Source: Stemphylium vesicarium (Eukaryota > Ascomycota > Dothideomycetes > Pleosporales > Pleosporaceae). From it: 18,758 nucleotides of DNA. Each line of letters opens with the position of its first letter. Position 1 is the first letter of the stretch. The stretch lies in NCBI GenBank assembly GCA_004380135.1, contig QXCR01000315.1, positions 1-18,758 on the forward strand, given 5' to 3'. The notes below the pieces were generated by a model that worked only from the letters and a program-made list of their open reading frames with translations, did no database searches and had not been told where the DNA came from. Both the position numbers and the translations under genes were made by a program. Below are positions 7,813 through 18,400 of this stretch, one piece after another.

Positions 7813-8652
7813 AAGAGCAACAGCAGAGAGCAGCAGTTGATAGTCAATAGAAAATTGTATGATAGCAAGGCTACGGCAAAGAACCTAGTGACGTCTATCC
7901 CGTGATTATTCTTTTTGTTGTTCACGTGGCGACAGTAAAGCATAGTGGTGGGCTCGTGAGCGCTACCGGGGTCTCCATGGGCGACCCTTCCATCTCATCT
8001 CCGTCTACTAACGGCATTGTGATTGGCCTTGAGTATGAGAGGACACATAATAATTAACACGCCAGGCAAGTCCCGCAGGACACATCATTCGTCGAACAGA
8101 CAAATGCATTTCTCTCCGTCCCGTCTCCATGCCAACACAGATTCGCCCATTGTGTTCGCGTGAGCCGTGGACCGGTTCGTGTCCGCGGTATTCGAATGCA
8201 GATAAGGTGGAGCCGGCAGATACGAGTCCAGTTCTTTTGCAGCAATTAGTTCTCCTTCGTGAGGTACCTAAGACGATGGGTACTACATGCGTTGCAGAAG
8301 TCATGAGTGGCTCGTCTGTTCTGCGTCATCGGCAGGACTGTCGGTATCTCGGTTGCACGTATCATCGCCAACAGGAGAACGCAATTGAGCTTGGTTATCC
8401 ATTGCCACAGCCGTAGCTGGGCACGCTTGCATGCTTGTGCTGATTGTACGAACAAAGAGACAAATTTCCACTAGCTGAATTTAGACCAAAGTTGCCTCGT
8501 GTTTTGTCCCAACAAGCCGTCAGGGCGTACAGCTTCCGATTCTAGTCGCCTTTCCGCATAGATTGTCAGCTTTTGAAGATTTTTCGACCACACACCACAC
8601 AGCTGATGTAAGAAGCCTGCCATGTTTCACTTCGGAGACGGTGCATTGTTGT
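7813..8652. other. Intergenic stretch between convergent genes
   Basis: This lies between the stop of the secreted protein gene (plus) and the stop of the transporter (minus), so it should hold both 3' ends. Overlapping frames on both strands (around 8008-8455) show no domain and no agreement on strand. No repeats seen. Confidence 0.5.
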
Positions 8653-10923
8653 TTAAACGCTTGGTTGTATCGTTGAAGCGTAGTACCGATGCGAAGGACG
8701 ACGCTCTCCGCCTCTTGATGCCGACCCTCTGCCCACAGGTGGTAGCGGGAAGCGACAACTTGGCACAGACGTCCCTTCACCATGTAGACCTACAATCGAT
8801 ATCGAAGGGGCAGTGCGGCTCACAAATTCGATTTGATCAGCTGGGCCCCTTTCCTGCCGTTTTGAGCTCTTGCGCGGAAGCAAAGGTTTCCGGCCTGGAG
8901 TTTGGCTCTGCCCCTGGATGGTCTGAGACGAATAGTCACTTCGGCTGTGGAGTTCGATAGGACCGCCAGCATCAATGGGACTTAGCGAAGGTGCCTCATC
9001 CGACACTTGGTTTGCAGCAGGACGAGTATTGCCTTGCACTGTTACGCCCAATACGGTAGCGGGCGGGTCTGCCGTACCCTCCACACACACTGGCGAGCTG
9101 TCGTGCCTACGAAAGAGAGCCCAGAAGATGACGGTTGTAACAGCCATGCTTCCCGTGAGCGAAGCGTAGAATGTGACGAGGTACGGGTTTCGTGCAACCG
9201 GCGTCAGCGCCATTGCACACGCCGAGCCCACGCTGCCAACGAGCAGGCCAATTGCTTGCACAACAACCTTCATGGCCTTGGGCGAGTGGTCATAGGCGTA
9301 CTCCAGCGCCGTCACGTAGGCAAAAATTTCCCCAGCAGAGATTAGGAAGTAGAGAGGTGCCTGGATCCAGACATTGATCTGGTTGCGGCCGCAGCTTCCC
9401 GGCTGGTTGTAGCAAGGCGGGGACCGGTAGATGAACAACTGTACCAAAGTCGCGTACAGCATCGACAACGTGACGAAGGCGAATCCGACCGTGATGCGGC
9501 TCACCGCTGTTGGATAGATGCGACGGCGATGTAGAAATGGATACAGGACTTCTTGGATGAGAGGCCCAAGCACTATGCAGCCGACCTGGTTCATCGCAGG
9601 CAGGAGATCATTCGGCGTGCCGTTGGTCTGCATCTGGCCAGCCTGTGATATCAGGTTGTTCTGCATCTGGTCGAAGCATACGTAGTAGATGACGAATGCG
9701 AGACTGAGCGATGAGTCAGCGAAGTGTTCAACGCTCGCACGTAGCGATGGCTTCTTACAGGATCCGGCAGGCTTGAAGACCCCGGGTAAGCTCGTCGACA
9801 AGCTGCGTACTCCAGGTTACCGTCCTGTTACGGTGTTCGAGTTGGTAGAAAGGATTCGCGCGTGCCATCTTGAAGCCATTTCGACAGGCGCAGACGATGA
9901 TCTTAAACGCTTCTGGAAGAGCATTCTCCTCACGGGGAACTCTGGCTATAGCACGTCAGCGAGCGAGATCAGGATCCAGGAGCGTAGAAAACCCGCACTG
10001 TAGTATTGCCTGCCGCCAACGAGCATGACGAACGCGATCACCATGAACCCCAGTGTCAGCCCGTAGGCAGCCGTGAAACTGATGTGCGTCTCTATGTAGA
10101 CGGTCGCAAACCATGACAGTGAGCCGACGTTGCCAACCCTGGTGGAATGTAAGCCATGCGGTAACCTCGCTTTGAGCCCCCTACCCCCTTCATTTCCTCC
10201 AAGACTCACCAGTAGTACAGATTGTAGATGTATTGCAGAGTAATCTGATAGTCTGTGACGACGACCTCTCCCGTCTTGAGCGTCATGACTCTGGGCTCTG
10301 TCTCGGTTTGTTGGTCGGCAATGAACGGGACCGCAATCGCTCGGAAACCTCCCCCTCCAAGGCCAATGAGAACCATGGCAACTACAAGCCCGGGCACACC
10401 CCACCCCTTCTCAATGATACTGGTTACGGAGCTCACGGTCAAGGTAGCGCAGCCGAAACAGTACAGCACCACGCTGGCAACCAGAGTGACATAGCGCCCC
10501 AGGCAGCTGTCCGCGACAACGGCGACGAGGATTGGAGCAGCATAATAGAACAGGTAGAAGGCGCAGTATACCCGCGTTGCCCTTGCCTGACCGAGGCCCA
10601 GAGCACCAGCTGGCTGTCCTGCGTCGCGATGCAGCGGATGTTCCATGTAATTCTCTATGCACCGCTCGGTCAGCGATACTCCTTTTGCGGAAAGCCTGCA
10701 GAAGCAACATACGCCATGGCGCAGTCAGACCCCAGAATGCTGCTCTTTCCCAGAAACCTATGACTGCCACGACCCACAGCCGCCAAGGTACACTCTCTCG
10801 TACACGACGCAGTCCGCTGTACTTGTTCAGAGACTCGCTATCACGCTGATCAGAGCACGCTGGACTCGCGGCAGGCAGGCAGAAACCATACTTGCTGTTC
10901 TCTGTCGTCAGGGATCGCGTCAT
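8653..10923 (-). CDS. POT/PTR2-family proton-coupled oligopeptide transporter (five exons)
   Basis: My splicing gives exons 10923-10713, 10654-10210, 10138-9999, 9945-9759 and 9703-8653: 2034 nt, 677 residues, in phase throughout. Introns are 58, 71, 53 and 55 nt with GTATGT, GTGAGT, GTGCGG and GTAAGA donors and AG acceptors. POT carriers are 12-helix plasma-membrane MFS proteins that import di/tripeptides with protons. Landmarks: residues 50-74 WVVAVIGFWER, FWGLTAPW, QNYM; ALGLGQARAT; ADSCLGRY; IGLGGGGFRA; NNLISQAGQM near 345; and the TM10 block GEIFAYVTALEYAY with SPKAMK near 452-472. A Ser/Pro/Arg-rich cytosolic tail of about 150 residues (526-677) is longer than usual. The first Glu of the ExxER motif is Gly (GFWER). 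The N-terminal 37 residues before LRRVRESVPW are not conserved in type. Confidence 0.9.
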
Positions 10924-11163
10924 GTCGACTGCTCAGTTTGACCACAAACACCGAAAAAGGAGGGTCGTAAGCCAGGCAGTGAGCAAGACAAGAGCCTCCT
11001 TTAGTAAGTTGGGGGGTCGAGGCACGAAGCAGCTCTAGTGCTTGCTGACACAGTACACCAAGCAAACAGTGCAATCGGAAGAATGTCTCGTCCACATCCG
11101 GCTGATGGTTGTTGAGTCGACACACGTCCTATCCACTCCCAGCGAGCAAACAATTACGACTGC

Positions 11164-11213
11164 AGTACTGTAAGCAACAATAGTATAGTACAGTACTCTA
11201 CTGTACTGTACTG
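11164..11213. repeat. TACTG/CAGTA-rich palindromic low-complexity patch
   Basis: Repeated pentamers of the TACTG type on both strands (GTACAGTACTCTACTGTACTG). Similar patches occur at 11511-11531 and 11742-11810, next to the duplicated block and the MITE. Confidence 0.7.
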
Positions 11214-11242
11214 CACACCACTGGGTATACACCCACAGCCAC

Positions 11243-11499
11243 AGCGTCCTACGCGGCCATCGATAGTCGTCAAACCACTCGTGGACAACTGGCTCGTCGG
11301 TCAGCAGCTTGTCAGCCCTGCCGAGTCAGGCGCGTAGCTGTCCCGAGTGATGTGGGTCACGATTCGATAGACCACTCGTCCAAGTGGACCGGCACGAGTG
11401 TCTCAGGTCGTTCATCGGCGCTGATCTCTCTATCAGCATTGAACCACACTGGTACAGTCCATGTGTCGCTGCGCCGCGTGTAGACCAGTCCTCGAAACA
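11243..11499. repeat. Duplicated block X, copy 1
   Basis: This aligns end to end with 14691-14946 in the same orientation. Both start AGCGTCCTACGCGGCCATCG, share CCACTCGTCCAAGTGGACC and CCGCGTGTAGACCAGTC, and end TCGAAACA. Substitutions are scattered and there is hardly any indel. Both copies keep an open minus-strand frame (CFEDWSTRGAA, DLRHSCRSTWTSGLS). The origin is unknown; it is probably a piece of a transposon. Confidence 0.85.
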
Positions 11500-11510
11500 G
11501 TATTGCATTG

Positions 11511-11531
11511 TACTGTACAGTATGTACAGTA
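11511..11531. repeat. Palindromic TACTGTACA patch at the left edge of the truncated MITE
   Basis: TACTGTACAGTATGTACAGTA: interlocking inverted repeats directly abutting the CACTCTCATGC inverted-repeat end of the MITE copy at 11532. Confidence 0.75.
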
Positions 11532-11740
11532 CACTCTCATGCACTTGCAGCTTCCGGCTTCTGTAATCAGGCGACTTTTGGTCCCATGCTAAGCCTTTCT
11601 CGTTTAGTCGTGACCTTACCTAGATAGTGCTAGCTTTCGTTAACATCGACATGAGTCAAGCTCCTGCTCGATACTCGGACCAATCAAATTGAGGTATCTA
11701 CAAAGTCTAAGCCTTTTTAGAGCAAGTGTATACTGGATGA
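11532..11740. mobile_element. MITE copy, right end lost
   Basis: The left end CACTCTCATGCACTTGCAGC, preceded by TA (11530-11531), is the same as in the complete copy at 14293. Similarity continues through CAGGCGACTTTT, TTACCTA, GACCAATCAAA, GAGGTATCTACA and CTAAGCC to about 11740. The right inverted repeat is missing; a GTACTGTAC-rich patch follows instead. Confidence 0.75.
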
Positions 11741-11741
11741 G

Positions 11742-11810
11742 TGTACAGTACTGTACTGTAACGTTAACTCACATGTACTGTAAGCTCACTGTAGCTGCTA
11801 CTGTACTGTA
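11742..11810. repeat. GTACTGTAC-rich low-complexity patch
   Basis: Repeated TACTG/CAGTA pentamers (GTACAGTACTGTACTGTAA, then CTGTACTGTATC) directly follow the truncated MITE copy. Confidence 0.7.
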
Positions 11811-12228
11811 TCACAAGTGACCGCGCACCTTATTAGGCAGCTGGATACGACGATCGGTGGCGTCGCTTTGTACGGCCGCTTAGTCAGAGGCGACCAGTTT
11901 GTGCCAAGTTGATGAAAGGCAGAGATCGTGATGCGAACATGATGTTGTTGTATTATGGGAGCTACGAACGTGGGAGACAATCGAGCCGAATAAGGACGCT
12001 AGTCCCAAAGAGGACGCGCTAACAAGCGCTCCCTCGAACACAAGTCGTTATCCAAAGTGGTTTGAGCCTTCACTACAGTATCATGCTTTGGTCTTACATC
12101 GAGCACTGAAGTACCGTCAATAAAGCTGTTTTTTATCAGAATTGGTTTTCTACATGACAGCTGGCTACGCCGAATCGCCACTAATTTTCCGATTGTTTGA
12201 TACCATCCGTTGCTTCTTTCTCGCCAAA

Positions 12229-13491
12229 ATGGCCACCACTACTGTAGCTGATACCGCTACCTCGCTGAACATGCATACTGAGTTCTCTACGGCAACACAA
12301 CAAGAGTATCGAGCAAATGGCGACAAAGTACAGCGAAACTCCGAAAACGCTAGGGAAGATCCAGCACAGTGTACAAGAATGGGTGCCTCGTCTATTAGGC
12401 AAAAGAACATTGCTGTAATCGGCACGACCGGGTTCCTCGGTCCGTATCTTCTTGCATCTCTACTCCAAACCCATACTGGCTCCAACATTCTTTGCATCAA
12501 CAGAAGTGCCGATGCAGAGCAGCGGACCTTGGTGGCTCTTAAGGGCATTGTTGGGCACTGCTCCAGTAGACACTCCCGCGCACGCTTCCTTGTCGCAGAT
12601 ATCACGCGGCAAGACGTAGGAATGGGGTCAGTTCAGGACGAGCTACTTGCCTCTGCAGTTGACGAAGTCATCTTCAACGCTTGGAACCCACATTGGGGCC
12701 TGCCGCTAGAAAACTTCCAGCCACTACTGAAGGCCTTAGCCAGCACCATCAGCTTCTGCACGTCGACCCCTAGACAACCTCGCATAACTTTCATCTCGTC
12801 CGTCTGTGCCGTTGGAGAATGGCCACGCCGGCATCCCGAGCAGCGCCCCATCCCCGAGCGCGTAGTTTGGGACAGTGCCAGCGCCATGCACCATGGGTAT
12901 GGTCAGAGCAAGTGCATCGCCGAGCAGCTCCTCTCACGCGCTCACGCCGTATCAGGTCTCAGCGTTGTGATTGTCCGCGCAGGACAGATTGGAGGGCCGG
13001 CTCGATCGAGCACTGCGTATCAAATCTGGCCCGTGCAAGGTTGGCTGTTCTCGATCATCAAAGCTAGCGCAAGAACTGGATACTGGCCTGCGCATGTCCA
13101 ACCTCTGGATTGGATCCCAGTGGACGCGCTTGCTGAGGGGGTCGCTAGAGTCGTATGTGGAGAGCCGAGAGCCAAAGATGTGCAGGTTTTCAACATGATG
13201 CATCCGCAGCCTGCTCCGTGGCGATTGCTGTTCACGACATTGCAGAGCCGATTTGGGTTGAAAGCAGAGGAGGTCAGTCTTCCGGAGTGGCTGGACGCAC
13301 TGAAGCCAGGAGCGCTGAAGCTAGACGCCTTCTTGCGAGCAGCAGGGAGTGGCAGAGAGTACGACATGGCGGTGGAGAAAGGAAACGCTTCAGCTCTCCT
13401 GCCTGAGGTGGCACCTATCACAGAGGATCAATTAGTGGCATGGATAAGGGGATGGGATTTGAAGCTTGGACACAATCGGGCTAAGATATAG
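12229..13491 (+). CDS. Stand-alone thioester-reductase-like (NAD-binding 4) protein, 420 aa
   Basis: Start chosen at the ATG at 12229 (AAAATGGCC); the frame is open to an ATG at 12142. The protein is an extended short-chain dehydrogenase of the male-sterility/thioester-reductase type, as found at the C-terminus of NRPS-like adenylate-forming reductases, where it releases an acyl thioester as aldehyde or alcohol using NADPH. The dinucleotide motif GTTGFLG is at residues 65-71; FISSV with the catalytic Ser/Thr region near 187-191; YGQSK, with catalytic Tyr224 and Lys228; and the substrate-domain landmark PLDWIPVD follows. The first 58 residues are polar and not domain-like. No adenylation or carrier domain is visible upstream, so it acts alone or is what remains of a larger enzyme. 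It sits between repeat copies, which fits rearrangement. Confidence 0.85.
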   Translation: MATTTVADTATSLNMHTEFSTATQQEYRANGDKVQRNSENAREDPAQCTRMGASSIRQKNIAVIGTTGFLGPYLLASLLQTHTGSNILCINRSADAEQRTLVALKGIVGHCSSRHSRARFLVADITRQDVGMGSVQDELLASAVDEVIFNAWNPHWGLPLENFQPLLKALASTISFCTSTPRQPRITFISSVCAVGEWPRRHPEQRPIPERVVWDSASAMHHGYGQSKCIAEQLLSRAHAVSGLSVVIVRAGQIGGPARSSTAYQIWPVQGWLFSIIKASARTGYWPAHVQPLDWIPVDALAEGVARVVCGEPRAKDVQVFNMMHPQPAPWRLLFTTLQSRFGLKAEEVSLPEWLDALKPGALKLDAFLRAAGSGREYDMAVEKGNASALLPEVAPITEDQLVAWIRGWDLKLGHNRAKI

Positions 13492-13597
13492 TCATTGCGT
13501 GAAAGACGAACGCAACCCGCTGTGAATCTACAATGCCAAGTACGACTGTTTCTGCATAACCTTTTGATCTGCTGACGTAATCAAACTGCCTTCTATT

Positions 13598-13792
13598 AGA
13601 CCCTAAAACACAGCTCTTTCCCTAAACCCTACAACTGCCACAGCCCACAGCCGCGAATTTACACCCTCTCGTACACGCCACAGTCCTCTGTACTTGCTTA
13701 AAGACTCGCTGTCACCTTGGTTAGACCACGCTGAACTCGCTGCAGGCGAGCAGAAACCATACTTGCTGTTCTCTGTCGTCGGCGATTGTCAC
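13598..13792 (-). pseudogene. Dead partial copy of the transporter's first exon
   Basis: The minus strand aligns without gaps to transporter exon 1 (10727-10923) over about 180 bases, preserving TTENSKYGFC and ERA. The start codon position is GTG rather than ATG, with a 1-base indel just after it. The Trp codon of FWG is TAG (13603-13605), a stop. Similarity ends about where exon 1 ends, and does not extend upstream of the start codon. Several changes are of CpA-to-TpA type (for example CCA to CTA on the plus strand at the stop), as produced by RIP. It is in the same orientation as the transporter, about 2.9 kb upstream. Confidence 0.8.
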
Positions 13793-14292
13793 GGTTTTGG
13801 AATGTTTTCTCTTGTATCACGTATCACAGTTTCATGTCTCCACTGCTGTACCATGTAGTACACCTGACCGCTGCTCTACACCTCGCCGCTTTCCTACTAT
13901 TTACATTGTTCATAGCAACATACAATAGAACCGCAGTTCAATCCTTCAATTTTTCCCGCACTGCTTGCACTAACCTCCATAACTAGACTTATTTTCCGCA
14001 ATCTGCAACTTCTATAGTAATTAATACATATAACCGAGATACACACTATCCAAGATACTTAAGCTTAGAGAACGTGCATTCCCAGCTACCTCTATGTCTA
14101 ATTAACCTCCACTTAGCGTTACTGTACAGCTTAACCACAACTATCCTATTTTCTCTACTACAGATCTCCGCGACATAATGGACAAGTTCTACTCAAATTC
14201 ATCCATGCATCCAAGCATTCGCAACAAATGATCTTCTGGCATGAGTCATGCCTATAGGATGTCCCAGAGAGATCTTCCATACACTCTCAATA

Positions 14293-14570
14293 CACTCTCA
14301 TGCACTTGCAGCTTCCGGTTTTTGTAAGCAGGCGACTTTTAATCCTAGGCTAATCCTCTTTCGATTGATGGTAATCTTACCTAAATGGTACTAGCGTTCA
14401 TTAGCAATGCTATTGGTTAGTTGTCTCCTGAATACATTGACCAATCAAAGCGAGGTATCTACAGATTCTAAGCCTTGTCTGAGTAAGCGTGTACTGGGCG
14501 AATCGATGTCCCGTGCGGCATGACAACTGAGGCGCGTGCGCAAAGCGGAAGCTGCAAGTGCATGAGACTG
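14293..14570. mobile_element. MITE, 278 bp, with inverted ends and TA target duplication
   Basis: The left end (14293-14317) and the complement of the right end (14546-14570) match over 25 bases with a single mismatch: CA(C/G)TCTCATG followed by CACTTGCAGC and TTCCG. TA stands on both sides (14291-14292 and 14571-14572). TA target sites and CAGT-type ends point to mobilisation by a Tc1/mariner-type (perhaps pogo/Fot1-like) transposase. There is no coding capacity. A truncated copy is at 11532 and a relic at 6663. Confidence 0.85.
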
Positions 14571-14690
14571 TACTGTACAGATGGGATACCGAAACTCGTG
14601 CTCATCTCGTATAGATGTCAGCACGTCCGATAGCAAGTCGGGATAAGAGCGAATAGGGGAAAGCGTGCAGCAGTCAGCGAATGCAGCCAG

Positions 14691-14946
14691 AGCGTCCTAC
14701 GCGGCCATCGATAGTCGTCAAACCACTCGTGGACAGCTAAGTCGTTGATCAGCAGCTCATCAACCCTGCCCAGTCATGCGCATAACTTTCCCGAGTGGTT
14801 TGGGGCACTATCGACAGACCACTCGTCCAAGTGGACCGGCACGAGTGTCTCAGGTCGCGCGTCGGCGCTGGTCTCGCTACCAGCACTGAACCACACGGGT
14901 ACAGATCATGTGCCGCTGCGCCGCGTGTAGACCAGTCTTCGAAACA
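14691..14946. repeat. Duplicated block X, copy 2
   Basis: Second copy of the block at 11243-11499, same orientation, almost the same length. In this copy the MITE lies to its left, whereas in copy 1 the MITE lies to its right, so block and MITE were not duplicated as one unit. About 70 bases to the right, 15014-15060 has a degenerate MITE-end-like sequence (TACACTCGCTTGCAG, then GGCTTCCGG). Confidence 0.85.
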
Positions 14947-15492
14947 CATACTGTAAATCCGAGAAAGGCACCATCCGACGTGCAGGATCGTATTCAGGCA
15001 ACACACCCCTGTCTACACTCGCTTGCAGAACCGGCTTCCGGTATCTACACTTCGCGCCTTTTCTCACAGCAGGGGGGTCAGCCTCGCTTAGCGGGAGCTA
15101 TACCTTATACGCCTTAGATCAACTTAAGCCGCCAGCTCCTTCTAGCATCGGTAATATGATACTCCTCTATCGCCGGAAAGCTCACAACACTGTTGATCTC
15201 GCTGATGGACAGATGACTGGCACAACAAATAAGTTACCCCACAGACCATGAAAATGCATTAGCCCCAAAGCTATATTGTCACCTCACGTGCCTCACTAGT
15301 GGAGAAGCGCTGAGACCACGACAATTTGGCGTTATCGATAAGGTGCGGCGCAGCACGACAAGCTGTTCAGCCTTGCTGAGTCCGCAATCCCTCAGCCTGA
15401 CGCCCCCGCTTCAGCTCCGCCTAAACAATGCCGTCGTCCTCCATCTCCGCCTTCCCTCCATCCGCATCTGCCACCTATGTCGATTTTACGAC

Positions 15493-18400
15493 ATGGATCC
15501 GCTCAGCGTCACGGCCAGCATCATCGCAGTTCTCCAGCTCTCAGGTAAGGTCCTCGAGTACCTAAGCGACGTCAGAGATGCCCCGAAAGAACGCTCGCAC
15601 TGCGAGGCTGAGATATCGAACCTTTCCGCCCTACTTCGCGCCTTGCGAGATCACGTCCAGACCGGAGATCTAAGCCAGCCGTGGTATACCGCCACCGCAG
15701 AGCTCGCGGCTCCTAAGGGCCCGTTCGACCAGTTCAAGCAGGCACTCGAAGCGCTGCAGACTAAGATTACAGACGGAGGTCGATTAAAGAAAGTAGGTGA
15801 AGCGCTCGTGTGGAAGTTCAAGAAAGAGGATATTACTAGCATATTAGATCGAATAGAGCGTTTGAAGTCGCTCGTAGAGACCGTGTTGCACATGGACCAC
15901 TTGTAAGCTTCCCCACTAGGATGGTAGAGCGGTGTTGCTTACATCCTAAAGCAAACTCTCCCAAGCCATCAAAGACGATACCCACTTCGTTCGGACGCAC
16001 GTACCTATTATCCAGTCGGGCGTAGACGAGATCCGGCAAGATCAAGACGCCGCGAAGCACCGCAGGATTCTGGAATGGATCTCTCCCACAGACTACCCCG
16101 CACAGCAATCCGACATTATAAAGCGCAGACAGGAGGGAACAGGCCAATGGTTTCTAGATGCGCCTCAGGTGGCCACGTGGCTCAGTGATCACCAGGCAAC
16201 ACTCTTCTGCCCAGGTATTCCGGGAGCTGGCAAGACCATGGTGGCCGCCATCGCGATCGACCATCTGTTAAAATCAGTGCAGAGCAGCTCACATGGAGTT
16301 GCTTACGTGTACTGCAACTATAAGGCTCGGGAGGAGCAGGATACGTCGAGGATGTTGGCGGCTATCCTCAAGCAGCTGGTACAGGCTCGACTGTCGCTAG
16401 TGGATCCTGTGGAACGGTTGCACAAACAGCATGCTGAGAGAGGAACCAGGCCATCGCCTGATGAGGTCTTCAGCGCACTCCGAGATGTACTTACACATTA
16501 CTCTAATGTCTATATTGTGGTCGATGCTCTGGATGAATGTCTAGACAGCGACGGCACTAGGCGCCAGTTTCTAGCCAAACTGCGCGATCTTCAGGCAGGA
16601 CGTGACGTCCGCCTAATGGCCACCTCGCGTTTTATTCCGGAGATTGTGGACTGGTTTAACGAAGGGCTGAAGCTAGAGGTGCAGGCTAGTGAACAGGACG
16701 TGAAGCGATTCGTGGCTGGCCAGATATGCCGACTGCCGAAGTGTATTCAGCGTGACCCTGCGCTACAAGAGGTTGTCCAGGAAAAGATTGTAGAGGCAGT
16801 AGACGGCATGTATGTTCGTCCTAGCCAACTCGTGATATGACGCAGACTTACACGTTCCAGGTTTCTTCTTGCTCGCCTCCACACTGATTCGCTGCTAGAC
16901 AAAAGAACGGCGAAGGACGTGAAGTCAACACTGGCCAAGCTCTCCAAAGGCTCAGTCGCACTCGATGACGCATACAAGGAGGCAATCCAACGCATAGAAG
17001 GCCAGTTAAGCGGAGATCACGAACTAGCCAAAAGAGTACTGTCGTGGATCACGTATGCGAAACGGCCGCTTACCACGACAGAGATCTGCTGTGCTCTGGC
17101 AGTAGAGCCGGACGAGGCGGAGCTCGATCCCGAGAACATCCCCGATATTGAGGACCTATTATCCGTGTGTGCAGGACTAGTCGTCGTTGACCAAGAGAGC
17201 GCTGTTATCCGTCTTGTGCATTACACCACCCAAGAATACTTCGAACGTATCCGAGATGCGTGGGAGCCAGGCGCTCAACTACACATTGCCTCGACATGCC
17301 TCACCTACATATCATTCAGCATATTCAAAACTGGGAGCTGCTCCTCTGACAAAGAGTTCGAAAATAGGCTTCAGGGAAATGAATTCTTAGACTATACTGC
17401 CAAGCATTGGGGAGAGCATGCGTTAACAGTGGAAGATCAGATATGTGAGCTAGCCTGCTCATTTCTTTCCTACAACGAACTGGTTTCTTGCGCTGCGCAG
17501 GTACTCTTACGTCCAGAATACAAATTTGAGGAGTATAGCCAGAGTTATCCCAAGGACAGCACGGGATTGCATCTTATAGCACGTTTCGGATTAGCCATTG
17601 TATTGGAGGCACTGCTCCTAAACCAAGTAGGAGACACAACACTCATATTAGAAAGAAGAGATAGCTACGGCCAGACTTCCCTATATCTTGCAGCAGAACA
17701 TGGACATCAAAGAATGGTGAAGCTGCTGCTCGACAGGGGCGTCGACGTCAACGCCCAGGGTAGAGACTACGGCAACGCACTCCAGGCGGCTTCAGAAGGA
17801 GGCGACGAGGCGGTGGTGAAGCTGCTGCTCGACAGGGGCGCCGACGTCAACGCCCAGGGTGGAGACTACGGCAACGCACTCCAGGCGGCTTCAAAAGGAG
17901 GCGACGAGGCGGTGGTGAAGCTACTACTCGACAAGGGCGCCAACGTCAACGCGCAGGATGGATACTACGGCAACGCACTCTACGCGGCTTCAGAAAGAGG
18001 CCACGAGGCGGTGGTGAAGCTGCTGCTCGACAGGGGCGCCGACGTCAACGCCCAGGGTGGAGACTACGGCAACGCACTCCAGGCGGCTTCAAAAGGAGGC
18101 GACGAGGCGGTGGTGAAGCTACTACTCGACAAGGGCGCCAACGTCAACGCGCAGGATGGATACTACGGCAACGCACTCTACGCGGCTTCAGAAAGAGGCG
18201 ACGAGGCGGTGGTGAAGCTGCTGCTCGACAGGGGCGCCGACGTCAACGCCCAGGGTGGAGACTACGGCAACGCACTCCAGGCGGCTTCAAAAGGAGGCCA
18301 CGAGGCGGTGGTGAAGCTGCTGCTCGACAGGGGCGTCGACGTCAACGCCCAGGGTGGATACTACGGCAACGCACTCCAGGCGGCTTCAGAAGGAGGCCAT

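Larger units (their letters stand above)
10924..12228. other. Repeat-dense intergenic stretch upstream of transporter and reductase
   Basis: It contains the first copy of the 257-bp block, the truncated MITE copy and three GTACTGTAC-rich patches, listed separately. It must also hold the divergent promoters of the transporter (minus) and the thioester reductase (plus). I found no TATA box good enough to assign. From 11820 to 12140 nothing is recognisable. Confidence 0.5.
13492..15492. other. Transposon-rich intergenic stretch
   Basis: It holds a dead copy of transporter exon 1 (13598-13792), a complete MITE (14293-14570) and copy 2 of block X (14691-14946), listed separately. 13800-14230 is AT-leaning, with many TA dinucleotides and no gene, as in RIP-affected fungal DNA. 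14950-15492 should include the NLR promoter and leader; I see no clear TATA box. Confidence 0.5.

Noticed and set aside
8622..9377. Plus-strand open frames over the transporter (for example 8622-8960 and 9007-9345)
   Set aside because: They are antisense shadows of the well-supported transporter exon 5 and have no domain.
9759..10003. Plus-strand frame 9689-10003 and the minus read-through frames at the exon 3/4 borders of the transporter
   Set aside because: Splicing at GT..AG sites gives a continuous POT protein, so these are intron read-through or antisense artefacts.
12165..13421. Minus-strand frames over the reductase (12165-12605, 13020-13421)
   Set aside because: Antisense to a gene with clear catalytic motifs; no recognisable protein features.
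13786..13986. 66-codon hydrophobic plus-strand frame
   Set aside because: Lies in AT-leaning, apparently RIP-affected DNA partly over the dead exon copy; hydrophobicity is explained by base composition.
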